A stretch of DNA of 16,546 bases from assembly GCA_039182715.1 (NCBI GenBank), contig JBCDBY010000068.1, forward strand, positions 1 through 16,546, written 5' to 3'. This DNA is from JBCDBY01 sp039182715 (GTDB lineage Bacteria > Planctomycetota > PLA2). Made by a program: the position numbers and the translations under genes. Positions 6,461 through 13,508 of the stretch are shown here, piece by piece (position 1 is the stretch's first letter; every line of letters begins with the position of its first letter). The notes beneath the pieces were generated by a model that was not told the DNA's origin, did no database searches, and saw only the letters and a list, made by a program, of their open reading frames with translations.

Positions 6461-8131
6461 ATGCGAGCCCTGGCCGTCCTCCTCCTGCTGACCCCCTTCG
6501 CGTCCGCGCAGACCTTCGAGCAGCGCTATCAGGAGTTCAGCAAGTACATCCGGCGCCCGACGCTCAACAAGCGCGTGAAGGGCATCGAGTTCCTCGCGGC
6601 GTCGGGCGACGTGCGCGCGCTGACCACGCTCGCGAAGGTCTACGGCAAGCCGCCGGCCGAGCCGAAGGACCAGACGCGCTACATCACCGCGTCGATCGCG
6701 TGGGACCGTTTCGGCGAGCCGGAGCACGTCGATGCCTGGGAGGCGTGGCGCACGAAGTTCAAGAAGCCGCGCGACGCGTGGCTCTGGTATCGCGCGCTCG
6801 ACGTCGTCACCATCAACCGCGGTCCCGAGACCGCGATGCGCGTGATCAAGGGCAAGAAGGACAACCTGTTCCTGCGCATGGCCGCGCTGCACTCGGTCGG
6901 CGTCTTCCACGAGCCGGTCATCCTGCCGCTCATCTCCGAGCTGCTCGACAAGACCAAGGCGCGCGGCCTCGAGCGTTCGCTGCTGGTGGAGGCGTGCGGA
7001 CGCGCGCTCGTGCGCCAGGTCAACGAACAGGGCACGGACGAGTACCGCCGCGCCGCGCTCAAGCTGATGAAGCAGTTCGACCTCAAGGAGACGCCGGCGC
7101 GCACGCGCTGGGTGCTCGCGCGCTGTTTCGCCCGTATCTTCAAGACCGAGCAGGTCTATCTCGACTCGAGCGAGCCGTGGCGCATCCTGCTGCGCGCCGA
7201 GGACGCCAAGCGCGTCAAGATCGACCCGCGCTACGCGCCGCCCAAGCGCCCGAGCTTCGTGGGCATCGAGGCGACCGGCAAGCGCATCGTCTACGTCATC
7301 GACATGTCGGACTCGATGTGCACCCCGCTCAACCCGCGGGAGAAGCAGAACATCGGCCCGGTCAGCGGCACGCGCGAAAAGGACGACGAGAAGAAGAAGG
7401 GCGATGCCAACCCGCTCAAGGGCGAGCAGGGGCTCGACTGGAAGAAGATCAAGAACCGCTTCGACGCGGCGCGCGAGTACCTGATCCGTTCGCTCAAGAG
7501 CCTGGAGCCGGACATGGAGTACTGCGTGATCTGGTTCGGCAGCGACGCCGACTACTTCCGCAGCACGCCCGGCCTCATGAAGGCGACGCAGGGCCAGGTG
7601 ATGAAGACCATCGGCGAGCTTCGCGCCATCCGGCCCGGCCCCAAGGGCGGCAACCGCCCGCACGGCACGCTGAAGGGCAACACGAACATCCACGGCGGCT
7701 TCCTGCGCGCCTTCGCGCTGCGTGGCAAGACCAAGGCGAAGCGCCACGCGTACGTCGATGCGAAGACGTTCGACACCGGTGCCGACACCATCTTCCTGCT
7801 TTCGGACGGAGACCCGAGCTGGGACGACTGGGCCGGTACGGACTCGCGCGACCAGGGCGATCGCGTCGGCGACCCGGAGATGGGCGGCGGCGGCAACCAG
7901 AACGCCACCTCGCTCAACTTCCCCGGCCCCTACGCGCGCAACCGACACCTGCTCGAGGATCTGCAGCGCATGAACCTCTTCCGGCAGGTGGAGGTCCACT
8001 GCATCGGCATCGGCGAGGCGAGCCGCGGCTACCTCAGCTCACTGGCCAACGCCGGCCTCGGCCGCGTGCGCATGATCGGCAAGGGTCCGAGCCACCGCGG
8101 CACCAAGCGGCAGGACGAGAAGAAGCAGTAG
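6461..8131 (+). CDS. Exported von Willebrand A protein with HEAT-like N-terminal half
   Basis: A 556-residue protein. A signal peptide (1-16, ending A-S-A) predicts export. Residues 17-255 are helical and look like degenerate HEAT/armadillo repeats. Residues 275-540 are a VWA domain with an intact metal-ion-dependent adhesion site: D281-M-S283-D-S285, Thr408 (GNTNIHGG) and Asp449 (LSDGD). It has two unusual insertions. One of about 40 residues, rich in Lys, Asp and Glu, follows the DxSxS motif (about 287-326). The other is an Asp/Gly/Asn-rich loop after LSDGD (about 451-490). VWA domains with a complete MIDAS bind a divalent metal and a protein partner; the partner here is unknown. Planctomycete-like genomes often hold such proteins, but this is family knowledge, not proof. 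It stands alone between two repeat arrays. Confidence 0.87.
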   Translation: MRALAVLLLLTPFASAQTFEQRYQEFSKYIRRPTLNKRVKGIEFLAASGDVRALTTLAKVYGKPPAEPKDQTRYITASIAWDRFGEPEHVDAWEAWRTKFKKPRDAWLWYRALDVVTINRGPETAMRVIKGKKDNLFLRMAALHSVGVFHEPVILPLISELLDKTKARGLERSLLVEACGRALVRQVNEQGTDEYRRAALKLMKQFDLKETPARTRWVLARCFARIFKTEQVYLDSSEPWRILLRAEDAKRVKIDPRYAPPKRPSFVGIEATGKRIVYVIDMSDSMCTPLNPREKQNIGPVSGTREKDDEKKKGDANPLKGEQGLDWKKIKNRFDAAREYLIRSLKSLEPDMEYCVIWFGSDADYFRSTPGLMKATQGQVMKTIGELRAIRPGPKGGNRPHGTLKGNTNIHGGFLRAFALRGKTKAKRHAYVDAKTFDTGADTIFLLSDGDPSWDDWAGTDSRDQGDRVGDPEMGGGGNQNATSLNFPGPYARNRHLLEDLQRMNLFRQVEVHCIGIGEASRGYLSSLANAGLGRVRMIGKGPSHRGTKRQDEKKQ

Positions 8132-8179
8132 GAGCGAGTCCTCGTAGAGCGGGAGACTTCGACACGTCTCGCCCGAGTC

Positions 8180-8352
8180 GTCAGTTGTCAGTCGTCAGTT
8201 TTCAGTAGTCAGTCGGCAAGCGAACCACGATCGCCCCGCCCGTCGCGCACTGACCACTGACCACTGACCACTGACCACTGACCACTGACCACTGACCACT
8301 GACCACTGACCACTGACCACTGACCACTGACCACTGACCACTGATCACTGAC
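8180..8352. repeat. Heptamer array: 5 GTCAGTN units facing 15 CACTGAC units
   Basis: On the left, 8180-8214 are five 7-base units of form GTCAGTN (one is TTCAGTA). On the right, 8248-8352 are fifteen 7-base units, the first thirteen identical (CACTGAC), then CACTGAT, then CACTGAC. The unit on the right is the reverse complement of GTCAGTG, so the two arms are inverted around a 33-base spacer (8215-8247). It fills the gap between the ends of two convergent genes and could fold into a hairpin in many registers. It recalls the short tandemly repeated heptanucleotides (STRR) known from cyanobacteria. The 62-codon minus-strand frame through it (repeats of WSVVSGQ) is a by-product. Confidence 0.92.
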
Positions 8353-8370
8353 AACTCCTGACGGAGGACT

Positions 8371-9306
8371 CTAGAGCTTCTCGGTATCACCCACGCGCGA
8401 TACGTCGACCGCGACCGGGTTGCCCGCGGGGCCGCGCTCGAAGATGTCGCCGAACTGCGTGCCCCACTCGATCTCCTCCGCCTTGAACGAGGTGCGCGCG
8501 TGCACCGTCTTGGACTCGTCCTCGTCCATGCCGGTCAGCATGACAAGCAGCTCGAGGTCGCGGTCGACCGCGTGCTCATGCGTCCAGCGGTGCAGCGGGC
8601 TGGCGTCGTCCAGCGCATGGACGAGCGTCCAGCTGAGAGGGAAGAAGGAGACGTGGTTGCATTCGAGCGGGAGTTCGATGTACCGGCGCGCCGTCTGGCC
8701 GCGCTCGGTCTCGAGGTAGCTGGCGATGACGCGTGCGTGCAGGTCGATGATCTCGTTGCGGCGCCGGTTGGCGATGCGCACCATGATGCCGCGCCCCTCG
8801 CCGTAGGGCGCGACGACGGCGCTTTCGCTCACGGCGAGGTCTGCGAACGGCCGCGAAAACCGCGCGAAGATGAGCCCGGTGAAGAGCGCGTAGACCAGCA
8901 GCCCGACGAACGCCTCCAGCGTCATGACCATGTTGGCGGCGAGCCCGACCGGCCGGAGGTGTCCATATCCCACGGTGCTCAGCGTCTGCACGCTCATCGC
9001 GAACGCCTGCAGGTAGGCACCGTGCTCGCGCGTGTCGGGCGGTCCCTCGATCGCCCCCGGGCCGCAGGCGACGTAGAGCGTCGCGAAGATCGAGTTGAGC
9101 CCGAGGAAGAGCACCAGCAGCAGCAGCAGGAACCAGTGCCATCGCATCGCGAGGAGCGAGTGATAAAGGCTCAGGAACGCGCGCCAGCCGAGGCCGGTGC
9201 GCCGCACGGTGAAGGTGCCGTCGCGATTCAGCAGGCGCGTGCCCTTCTCCGTCGCGACGGTCGAGCCGAATCCGAATTCCCTGAACTGGCGCTTGTGCTT
9301 GCTCAT
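8371..9306 (-). CDS. Inward-rectifier (KirBac-type) potassium channel
   Basis: A 311-residue protein. Residues 41-56 fit an amphipathic slide helix, 57-78 are TM1, 98-111 the pore helix, and T111-V-G-Y-G115 (TLSTVGYGH) the potassium selectivity filter; TM2 is about 123-147. Residues 155-311 form the cytoplasmic immunoglobulin-like Kir domain, recognisable in IMVRIANRRRNEIIDLHARV and LPLECNHVSFFPLSWTLVHALD. The N-terminus carries a Kir-like segment (FGFGSTVATEKGTRLLNRDGT). It should form a tetrameric inner-membrane K+ channel. The length matches KirBac1.1-type proteins. The start ATG overlaps the stop of the dihydrouridine synthase gene as ATGA, and no independent ribosome site is present, so translation is probably coupled. 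The 3' end faces the heptamer array. Confidence 0.92.
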   Translation of the reverse strand: MSKHKRQFREFGFGSTVATEKGTRLLNRDGTFTVRRTGLGWRAFLSLYHSLLAMRWHWFLLLLLVLFLGLNSIFATLYVACGPGAIEGPPDTREHGAYLQAFAMSVQTLSTVGYGHLRPVGLAANMVMTLEAFVGLLVYALFTGLIFARFSRPFADLAVSESAVVAPYGEGRGIMVRIANRRRNEIIDLHARVIASYLETERGQTARRYIELPLECNHVSFFPLSWTLVHALDDASPLHRWTHEHAVDRDLELLVMLTGMDEDESKTVHARTSFKAEEIEWGTQFGDIFERGPAGNPVAVDVSRVGDTEKL

Positions 9307-10244
9307 GTCCCGAGGAGGGTACCGCGCAGGAAGGCGCGGACCTCGTCGGGATTCCCGGTGCGCAGCAGGCGCTGCCGGACGGCGTCGAACAGGCCGCCGG
9401 CGCGGAACTGGCGCACGAGCTGCTTGAAGCGGCCGAGAGCGCGCTCCGGGTGACGGCCCGTCGTGAGGCCGTCCAGGTAGGCAAGCGCGAAACGAGCCGC
9501 CTCGGTGCGCGTGGCCGGCGGCGCGCCCTGCGCCTCGTTGAAGAGGAAGGGGTTCGCGAGCGCGGCGCGCCCCACCATCACCATGTCGCAGCCGGTCACC
9601 ATCATCATCTCGTGCGCGTCGGCGGCCGATTCGACGCCGCCGTTGCCGACGAACACGACACCGGGATAGCGCGCGTGCACGCGCTGCGCGGCCTGCGCCA
9701 GCCACTCCCAGCGCGCCGGTGTCTCGTAGCTGTCGATGCGGCGGCGCGCGTGCAGCGTGATGAGCTGCACGCCGGCGTCGCCCGCGGCGTCGATCAGCTC
9801 GTCCAGACGCGTGTCGTCGCGCACGCCGACGCGCAGCTTCGCGCTGACCGGACGGTCCGTCGCCCCGACCGCCGCCGCACAGATCGCGTGCAGCCGCGCG
9901 GGATCGTCGAGCAGCGCCGAGCCCGCGCCCTTGCCGAAGACGCGCTTGACCGGGCAACCGAAGTTGAGGTCGATCCAGATCGCGCCGGCCGCCTCCGCTT
10001 CGGCGATGGTTTCGGCGACCCATTCGGGGCCGGCCGCCATGAGTTGCAGCGCCACCGGCGCTCCATCCCGCGAAACGTCCAGCTCCCGGCCGATCTTGTC
10101 GCGTCGCACCGCGTGGTTGGTCACGCGCACGAACTCGGTGCTCGCTCCGCCCACGCCCCGCAGCTCCAGCACGAGCGCGCGAAAGAGCGGATCGGTGATC
10201 CCCTCCATGGGCGCCAGCAGCATCCGGTTGGGGAACTCGACCAC
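9303..10244 (-). CDS. dusC: tRNA-dihydrouridine synthase, DusC-like
   Basis: A 313-residue FMN enzyme that reduces uridine to dihydrouridine in tRNA. It has MLLAPMEGITDPLFR (8-22), TEFVRV (36-41, close to the ITEFVRV of E. coli DusC, which acts at U16), catalytic Cys97 (NFGCP), Lys136 and Arg138 (SAKLRVG), His165 (LHARR), and the C-terminal FMN-binding GNGGV and MVGRAAL segments. The GTG start at 10244 is chosen because GGAGG lies seven bases upstream (10252-10256 on the plus strand) and the family begins here; an in-frame ATG at residue 8 would cut the first strand. The frame stays open far upstream, antisense to the protease gene, but that part is not coding. It overlaps the Kir channel gene by ATGA. 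The DusC assignment over DusA/B rests on the TEFVRV motif and is less sure. Confidence 0.92.
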   Translation of the reverse strand: MVEFPNRMLLAPMEGITDPLFRALVLELRGVGGASTEFVRVTNHAVRRDKIGRELDVSRDGAPVALQLMAAGPEWVAETIAEAEAAGAIWIDLNFGCPVKRVFGKGAGSALLDDPARLHAICAAAVGATDRPVSAKLRVGVRDDTRLDELIDAAGDAGVQLITLHARRRIDSYETPARWEWLAQAAQRVHARYPGVVFVGNGGVESAADAHEMMMVTGCDMVMVGRAALANPFLFNEAQGAPPATRTEAARFALAYLDGLTTGRHPERALGRFKQLVRQFRAGGLFDAVRQRLLRTGNPDEVRAFLRGTLLGT

Positions 10245-10321
10245 CCTCCCGCCTCCGGTCCCGCGGAGCTCCAGCGAATCGAGAACCGAAGGTACGACCC
10301 CTTTCACGGTCGCAAGCGTAA

Positions 10322-10327
10322 TAGAAT
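10322..10327 (+). promoter_or_regulatory. Candidate -10 box of the Lon-like protease gene
   Basis: TAGAAT, five of six matches to TATAAT, ends seven bases before the ATG at 10335. There is no Shine-Dalgarno, so the transcript would be leaderless. The -35 is unclear. It lies in the 90-bp divergent gap shared with dus. Confidence 0.45.
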
Positions 10328-10334
10328 TCGCGCC

Positions 10335-12749
10335 ATGCACGAGCCCTTGCCCGCCGACCGCCTGCGTTGGCACTGCGACCCCGACTCCCTGCCCTTCGAG
10401 ACCACCGAAGAGGTCGAGCCGCTGCCCGGCGTCGTCGGCCAGGGTTCCGCCGTCGAGGCGCTGCAGTTCGGCATCGAATGCAGCGCACCGGGCCAGAACA
10501 TCTTCGTGCGCGGCCTCGGCGGCACCGGCCGCATGCGGCTCGTGCGGCGCATGCTGGAGGAGCTCAAGCCGGCCTGCGACGTCAAGCTCGACCGCTGCTA
10601 CGTGCACAACTTCAAGGAGCCGAACTGCCCGCGGCTCATCTCGCTGCCCGCCGGGCGCGCGCGCGCCTTCCGCCGGCGCATGCACGACTTCGCGGAGTTC
10701 CTGCGCGACGGGCTGCCCGAGGCGCTGAACTCCGAGTCGATCAAGCAGCGCCGCGAGGCGATCGAGAAGATGGGCAACGATCGCATCAAGACGATCACCG
10801 ACCCGTTCGAGACTTCGCTCAAGGAGGCGAACCTCGCGCTCGTCACGATGCAGATGGGACCGGTGGCGCAGACCGCCATCTTCCCGATGGTCGAGAACCA
10901 GCCGCTGCCGCCGGAGCAGTACGAGGCGCTGCGCAGCGAGGGGAAGATCACCGACGCGGAACACGAGGAGATCGAGAAGCGGCGGGACGAGTTCAGCCGC
11001 GAGCTGGAGACGATCACCGAGGAGGTACGCAAGCTCCGGCGCCGCACGGCGGCCGCGCTGCACTCCATCCTGGAGGGCACCGCACGCGCCCTGATGCACG
11101 AGGTGGCGCGCGAGATCCTCGTCGAGTTTCCCGGCGACGACGTGCAGACGTTTCTCTCCGAGGTCGTCGACGACGTGGCGGAGAACCAGCTCACGCGCGC
11201 GCCCGACGAACCGTTCGATCCGGTTTCGCTGTACGGCGTCAACGTCATCGCCGAGAACGAGGAGGGCGAGGGCTGCCCGATCGTGGTCGAGAACACGCCC
11301 ACGCTCAACAACCTGCTCGGCACCATCGATCGCGAGTTCAACGCGCGCGGGCAGGCGACGACCGACTACCGCCTGATCCGCGGAGGCTCGCTGCTGCAGG
11401 CGGACGGCGGCTATCTGGTGCTCGAAGCGCGCGACGTGCTGAGCGAGCCCGCGGCGTGGAAGTACCTGCTGCGCACGCTCCGCACCGGCGCGCTCGACAT
11501 CGTGCCCGCCGAGTTCGGCACCATCTTCGTCGGTCCCACGATCAAGCCGGAGCCGATCCCGATCCGCGTGCGCGTCATTCTGATCGGCGACGCGCGCCTC
11601 TACTACATGCTCGACCAGTACGACGAGGACTTCCGCAACCTGTTCAAGGTGCTCGCCGACTTCGAGACCGAGATCCCGCGCGAGCCGGAGGGCGTGCAGC
11701 AGTACGCCGGCGCGATCGCGCGCATGGCGAGTGACGGGCGCTTCCCGCACTTCCACAAGGGCGCGGTCGCGGCGCTGCTCGAGCACGGCGCGCGCATTGC
11801 CGCCAACCAGAACAAGGTCACCACGCGCGCGGCGCGCATCGTCGACATTGGCGAGGAGGCCGCCTTCCTGGCACAACGAAACGGTTCCGACTACGTCCAG
11901 GCGGAGCACGTCGAGTCGGCGGTGAGCGCGACCAAACGGCGCGCCGAACTGCCGTCGCGGCGCTTCCGCGAGCTGCTGCGGAGCGGCACCATCCACGTGC
12001 AGACGCAGGGCAAGGTGGTCGGCCAGGTGAACGGCCTCGCCGTCATCCAGGCAGGCATGCTCACCTACGGCTTCCCGGCCCGCATCACGGCGTCGATCGG
12101 TGCCGGCAGCGCGGGCATCGTCGACATCGAGGGCAAGGCGTCGCTCTCCGGCCCGATCCATGCCAAGGGCTTTCAGATCCTCGGCGGCCTGCTGCGCCAC
12201 CTGCTGCAGCTCGACCACCCGCTCGCCTTCTCCGCCTCGCTCGCCTTCGAGCAGAGCTACGGCGGCATCGACGGCGACTCGGCGTCGGGCGCGGAAATCT
12301 GCTGCCTGCTGAGCGCGCTGACCGGCATCCCCCTGCGGCAGGACGTCGCCATGACCGGCGCCATCGACCAGGTCGGCCACATCCAGGCGATCGGCGGGGT
12401 GAACGAGAAGATCGAGGGCTTCTTCGATACCTGTGCCGACGCCGGACTGACCGGCACGCAGGGCGTGATCATTCCGAGGTCGAACGCGTCGGACCTGATG
12501 CTGCGCGACGACGTCGTCGCCGCCTGCCGCGAGGGGCAGTTCCGCATCTGGGCAGTGGAGTGGGTGAGCGAAGCGCTCGAGATCTTCACCGGGCGCCCGG
12601 CCGGGACCCGCGACGAGGAGGGCCACTTCCCGGACGATTCGATCCTCGGCCAGGCGGTGGCGAAGGCGACCGAGTACTGGGTCATGTCGCTTCAGAGTCC
12701 GGGCACCTACTTCGTCGAAGAGGGAGAGGAGCCCGAGGCCGAGACGTAA
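10335..12749 (+). CDS. Lon-like (S16) serine protease with AAA_32-type ATPase domain
   Basis: An 804-residue protein of the LonB/LonH-like family (AAA_32 plus Lon_C). Residues 20-130 hold an ATPase start with GQNIFVRGLGGTGRM (53-67). The P-loop is degenerate: Arg66 and Met67 stand where K and T/S are usual. A helical coiled-coil insert (about 135-245) follows, then a Walker B-like GGYLVLEARD (358-367) and sensor region RVILIGDARLYY. The C-terminal protease (about 590-790) has the Ser-Lys dyad Ser649 (DGDSASGAE) and Lys692 (GGVNEKIEG); their 43-residue spacing equals that of E. coli Lon. It should be a cytoplasmic peptidase, but whether it hydrolyses ATP is open. The ATG at 10335 is chosen because the protein looks family-like from there and a -10-like hexamer lies just upstream; the open frame before it is antisense to dus. 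Confidence 0.9.
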   Translation: MHEPLPADRLRWHCDPDSLPFETTEEVEPLPGVVGQGSAVEALQFGIECSAPGQNIFVRGLGGTGRMRLVRRMLEELKPACDVKLDRCYVHNFKEPNCPRLISLPAGRARAFRRRMHDFAEFLRDGLPEALNSESIKQRREAIEKMGNDRIKTITDPFETSLKEANLALVTMQMGPVAQTAIFPMVENQPLPPEQYEALRSEGKITDAEHEEIEKRRDEFSRELETITEEVRKLRRRTAAALHSILEGTARALMHEVAREILVEFPGDDVQTFLSEVVDDVAENQLTRAPDEPFDPVSLYGVNVIAENEEGEGCPIVVENTPTLNNLLGTIDREFNARGQATTDYRLIRGGSLLQADGGYLVLEARDVLSEPAAWKYLLRTLRTGALDIVPAEFGTIFVGPTIKPEPIPIRVRVILIGDARLYYMLDQYDEDFRNLFKVLADFETEIPREPEGVQQYAGAIARMASDGRFPHFHKGAVAALLEHGARIAANQNKVTTRAARIVDIGEEAAFLAQRNGSDYVQAEHVESAVSATKRRAELPSRRFRELLRSGTIHVQTQGKVVGQVNGLAVIQAGMLTYGFPARITASIGAGSAGIVDIEGKASLSGPIHAKGFQILGGLLRHLLQLDHPLAFSASLAFEQSYGGIDGDSASGAEICCLLSALTGIPLRQDVAMTGAIDQVGHIQAIGGVNEKIEGFFDTCADAGLTGTQGVIIPRSNASDLMLRDDVVAACREGQFRIWAVEWVSEALEIFTGRPAGTRDEEGHFPDDSILGQAVAKATEYWVMSLQSPGTYFVEEGEEPEAET

Positions 12750-12806
12750 GCCTCGTTCTGACAGGCATTTACAACGGCAGCGGGGGAAATGTGTGCCCCG
12801 GGCGTC

Positions 12807-12846
12807 GATTAGGCTATGCTTCCAATCGAGTTAGCCATGCCTAATC
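12807..12846 (+). promoter_or_regulatory. Candidate DtxR/MntR-type operator over the mntR promoter and start
   Basis: Bases 12831-12844 read TTAGCCATGCCTAA, a palindrome with one mismatch around the ATG at 12837. A second TTAGGC half-site lies at 12809-12814, and GATTAGGC (12807-12814) is the exact inverse of GCCTAATC (12839-12846). TTAGG half-sites are the core of known DtxR/IdeR boxes. A -10-like TATGCT (12815-12820) sits between them, so binding would block both transcription and the start codon. This would be autoregulation of the whole metal operon. Confidence 0.55.
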
Positions 12847-13508
12847 AGACGCAGCCGACCTCGGCCCGCGAGGACTACCTCAAGGCGATCTTCCACCTCA
12901 CGCAGGAGGGCGTGCCGGCGACGACTTCAGCGCTGGCGGACCGCCTCGGCGTGCGCGATCCGTCCGCCTCCGCCATGCTCAAGCGCCTGGCGCAGGATGG
13001 GCTGGTGGAACGGCCGCCGCGCGGAGGAGCGCAGCTCACCGAGGCGGGCCGCCTCGCCACCATGCGGGTGGTCCGTCGCCACCGCGTGCTCGAAACCTTC
13101 CTGGTCGAGATCCTCAACCTCGACTGGGCCGACGTGCACGACGAGGCGGAGGTGCTCGAGCACCACCTGTCCGACCGCATTCTCGACGCGATGGATCACG
13201 TGCTCGGCCACCCGGTGGAAGACCCCCACGGCCACCCGATCCCCGAGAGCGACGGGAGCCTGCGCACGCGCGCGCTCACGCCGCTCGAGGCGATGCCGGT
13301 CGACGCGATCGGCACGGTGCGCGAGCTGCGCGGCGAGGAGCCGGAGCGGCTGCGGCGCTGGAAGACGCTCGGGCTCGTGCCCGGCGCCCGCTGCGCGATG
13401 CTCGCGCGGCAGGAACTGGAAGACGTCATGCGCCTCCGCGTGAGCGGAGAGGAATTCGTGAGTGGCACCGAGGGACTGACCGGTGTCTACGTGGAGTTGG
13501 ATCGATGA
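12837..13508 (+). CDS. mntR: Manganese-responsive DtxR-family repressor
   Basis: A 223-residue regulator with a winged helix (about 10-70), a dimerisation/metal domain (about 75-140) and a C-terminal FeoA/SH3-like domain (about 147-222). The metal ligands can be lined up with DtxR and B. subtilis MntR: Asp13 (DtxR Met10, MntR Asp8), His82 (MntR His77), Glu105 (DtxR Cys102, MntR Glu99), Glu108 and His109. Asp and Glu at the first and third of these are the manganese-type choice. Unlike B. subtilis MntR it keeps the SH3-like domain of DtxR/IdeR. I chose ATG 12837 over the in-frame ATG 12816 because TATGCT at 12815-12820 would place transcription downstream of 12816. It is the first gene of the metal operon; its TGA overlaps the next ATG by four bases. 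Confidence 0.88.
   Translation: MPNQTQPTSAREDYLKAIFHLTQEGVPATTSALADRLGVRDPSASAMLKRLAQDGLVERPPRGGAQLTEAGRLATMRVVRRHRVLETFLVEILNLDWADVHDEAEVLEHHLSDRILDAMDHVLGHPVEDPHGHPIPESDGSLRTRALTPLEAMPVDAIGTVRELRGEEPERLRRWKTLGLVPGARCAMLARQELEDVMRLRVSGEEFVSGTEGLTGVYVELDR

Noticed and set aside
5107..8208. Long frames 5107-6336 minus, 6425-7999 minus and 6700-8208 plus
   Set aside because: They are shadows of ldh and the VWA gene, with the same composition bias and no domain or start signal.
8180..8352. Heptamer array considered as a CRISPR array
   Set aside because: The units are 7 bases and directly adjacent with no spacers, and no cas gene is present.
8202..8390. 62-codon minus-strand frame with repeats of WSVVSGQ
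   Set aside because: The 7-residue repeat is simply three heptamers (21 bases) read in frame; there is no start signal and it lies between convergent gene ends.
9303..12626. 1107-codon minus-strand open frame running from within the protease gene into dus
   Set aside because: It is one long stop-free stretch caused by high GC. Only the last 313 codons (9303-10244) look like a protein; the rest is Arg/Ala/Leu-rich shadow of the Lon-like gene.
12780..12800. GGGG/CCCC hairpin after the protease gene as a terminator
   Set aside because: The stem is only about four pairs with no T-run, so it is too weak to call.
12816..12836. Earlier in-frame ATG for mntR at 12816
   Set aside because: It lies inside the TATGCT -10-like hexamer, so it would not be transcribed; the family N-terminus fits 12837 equally well.
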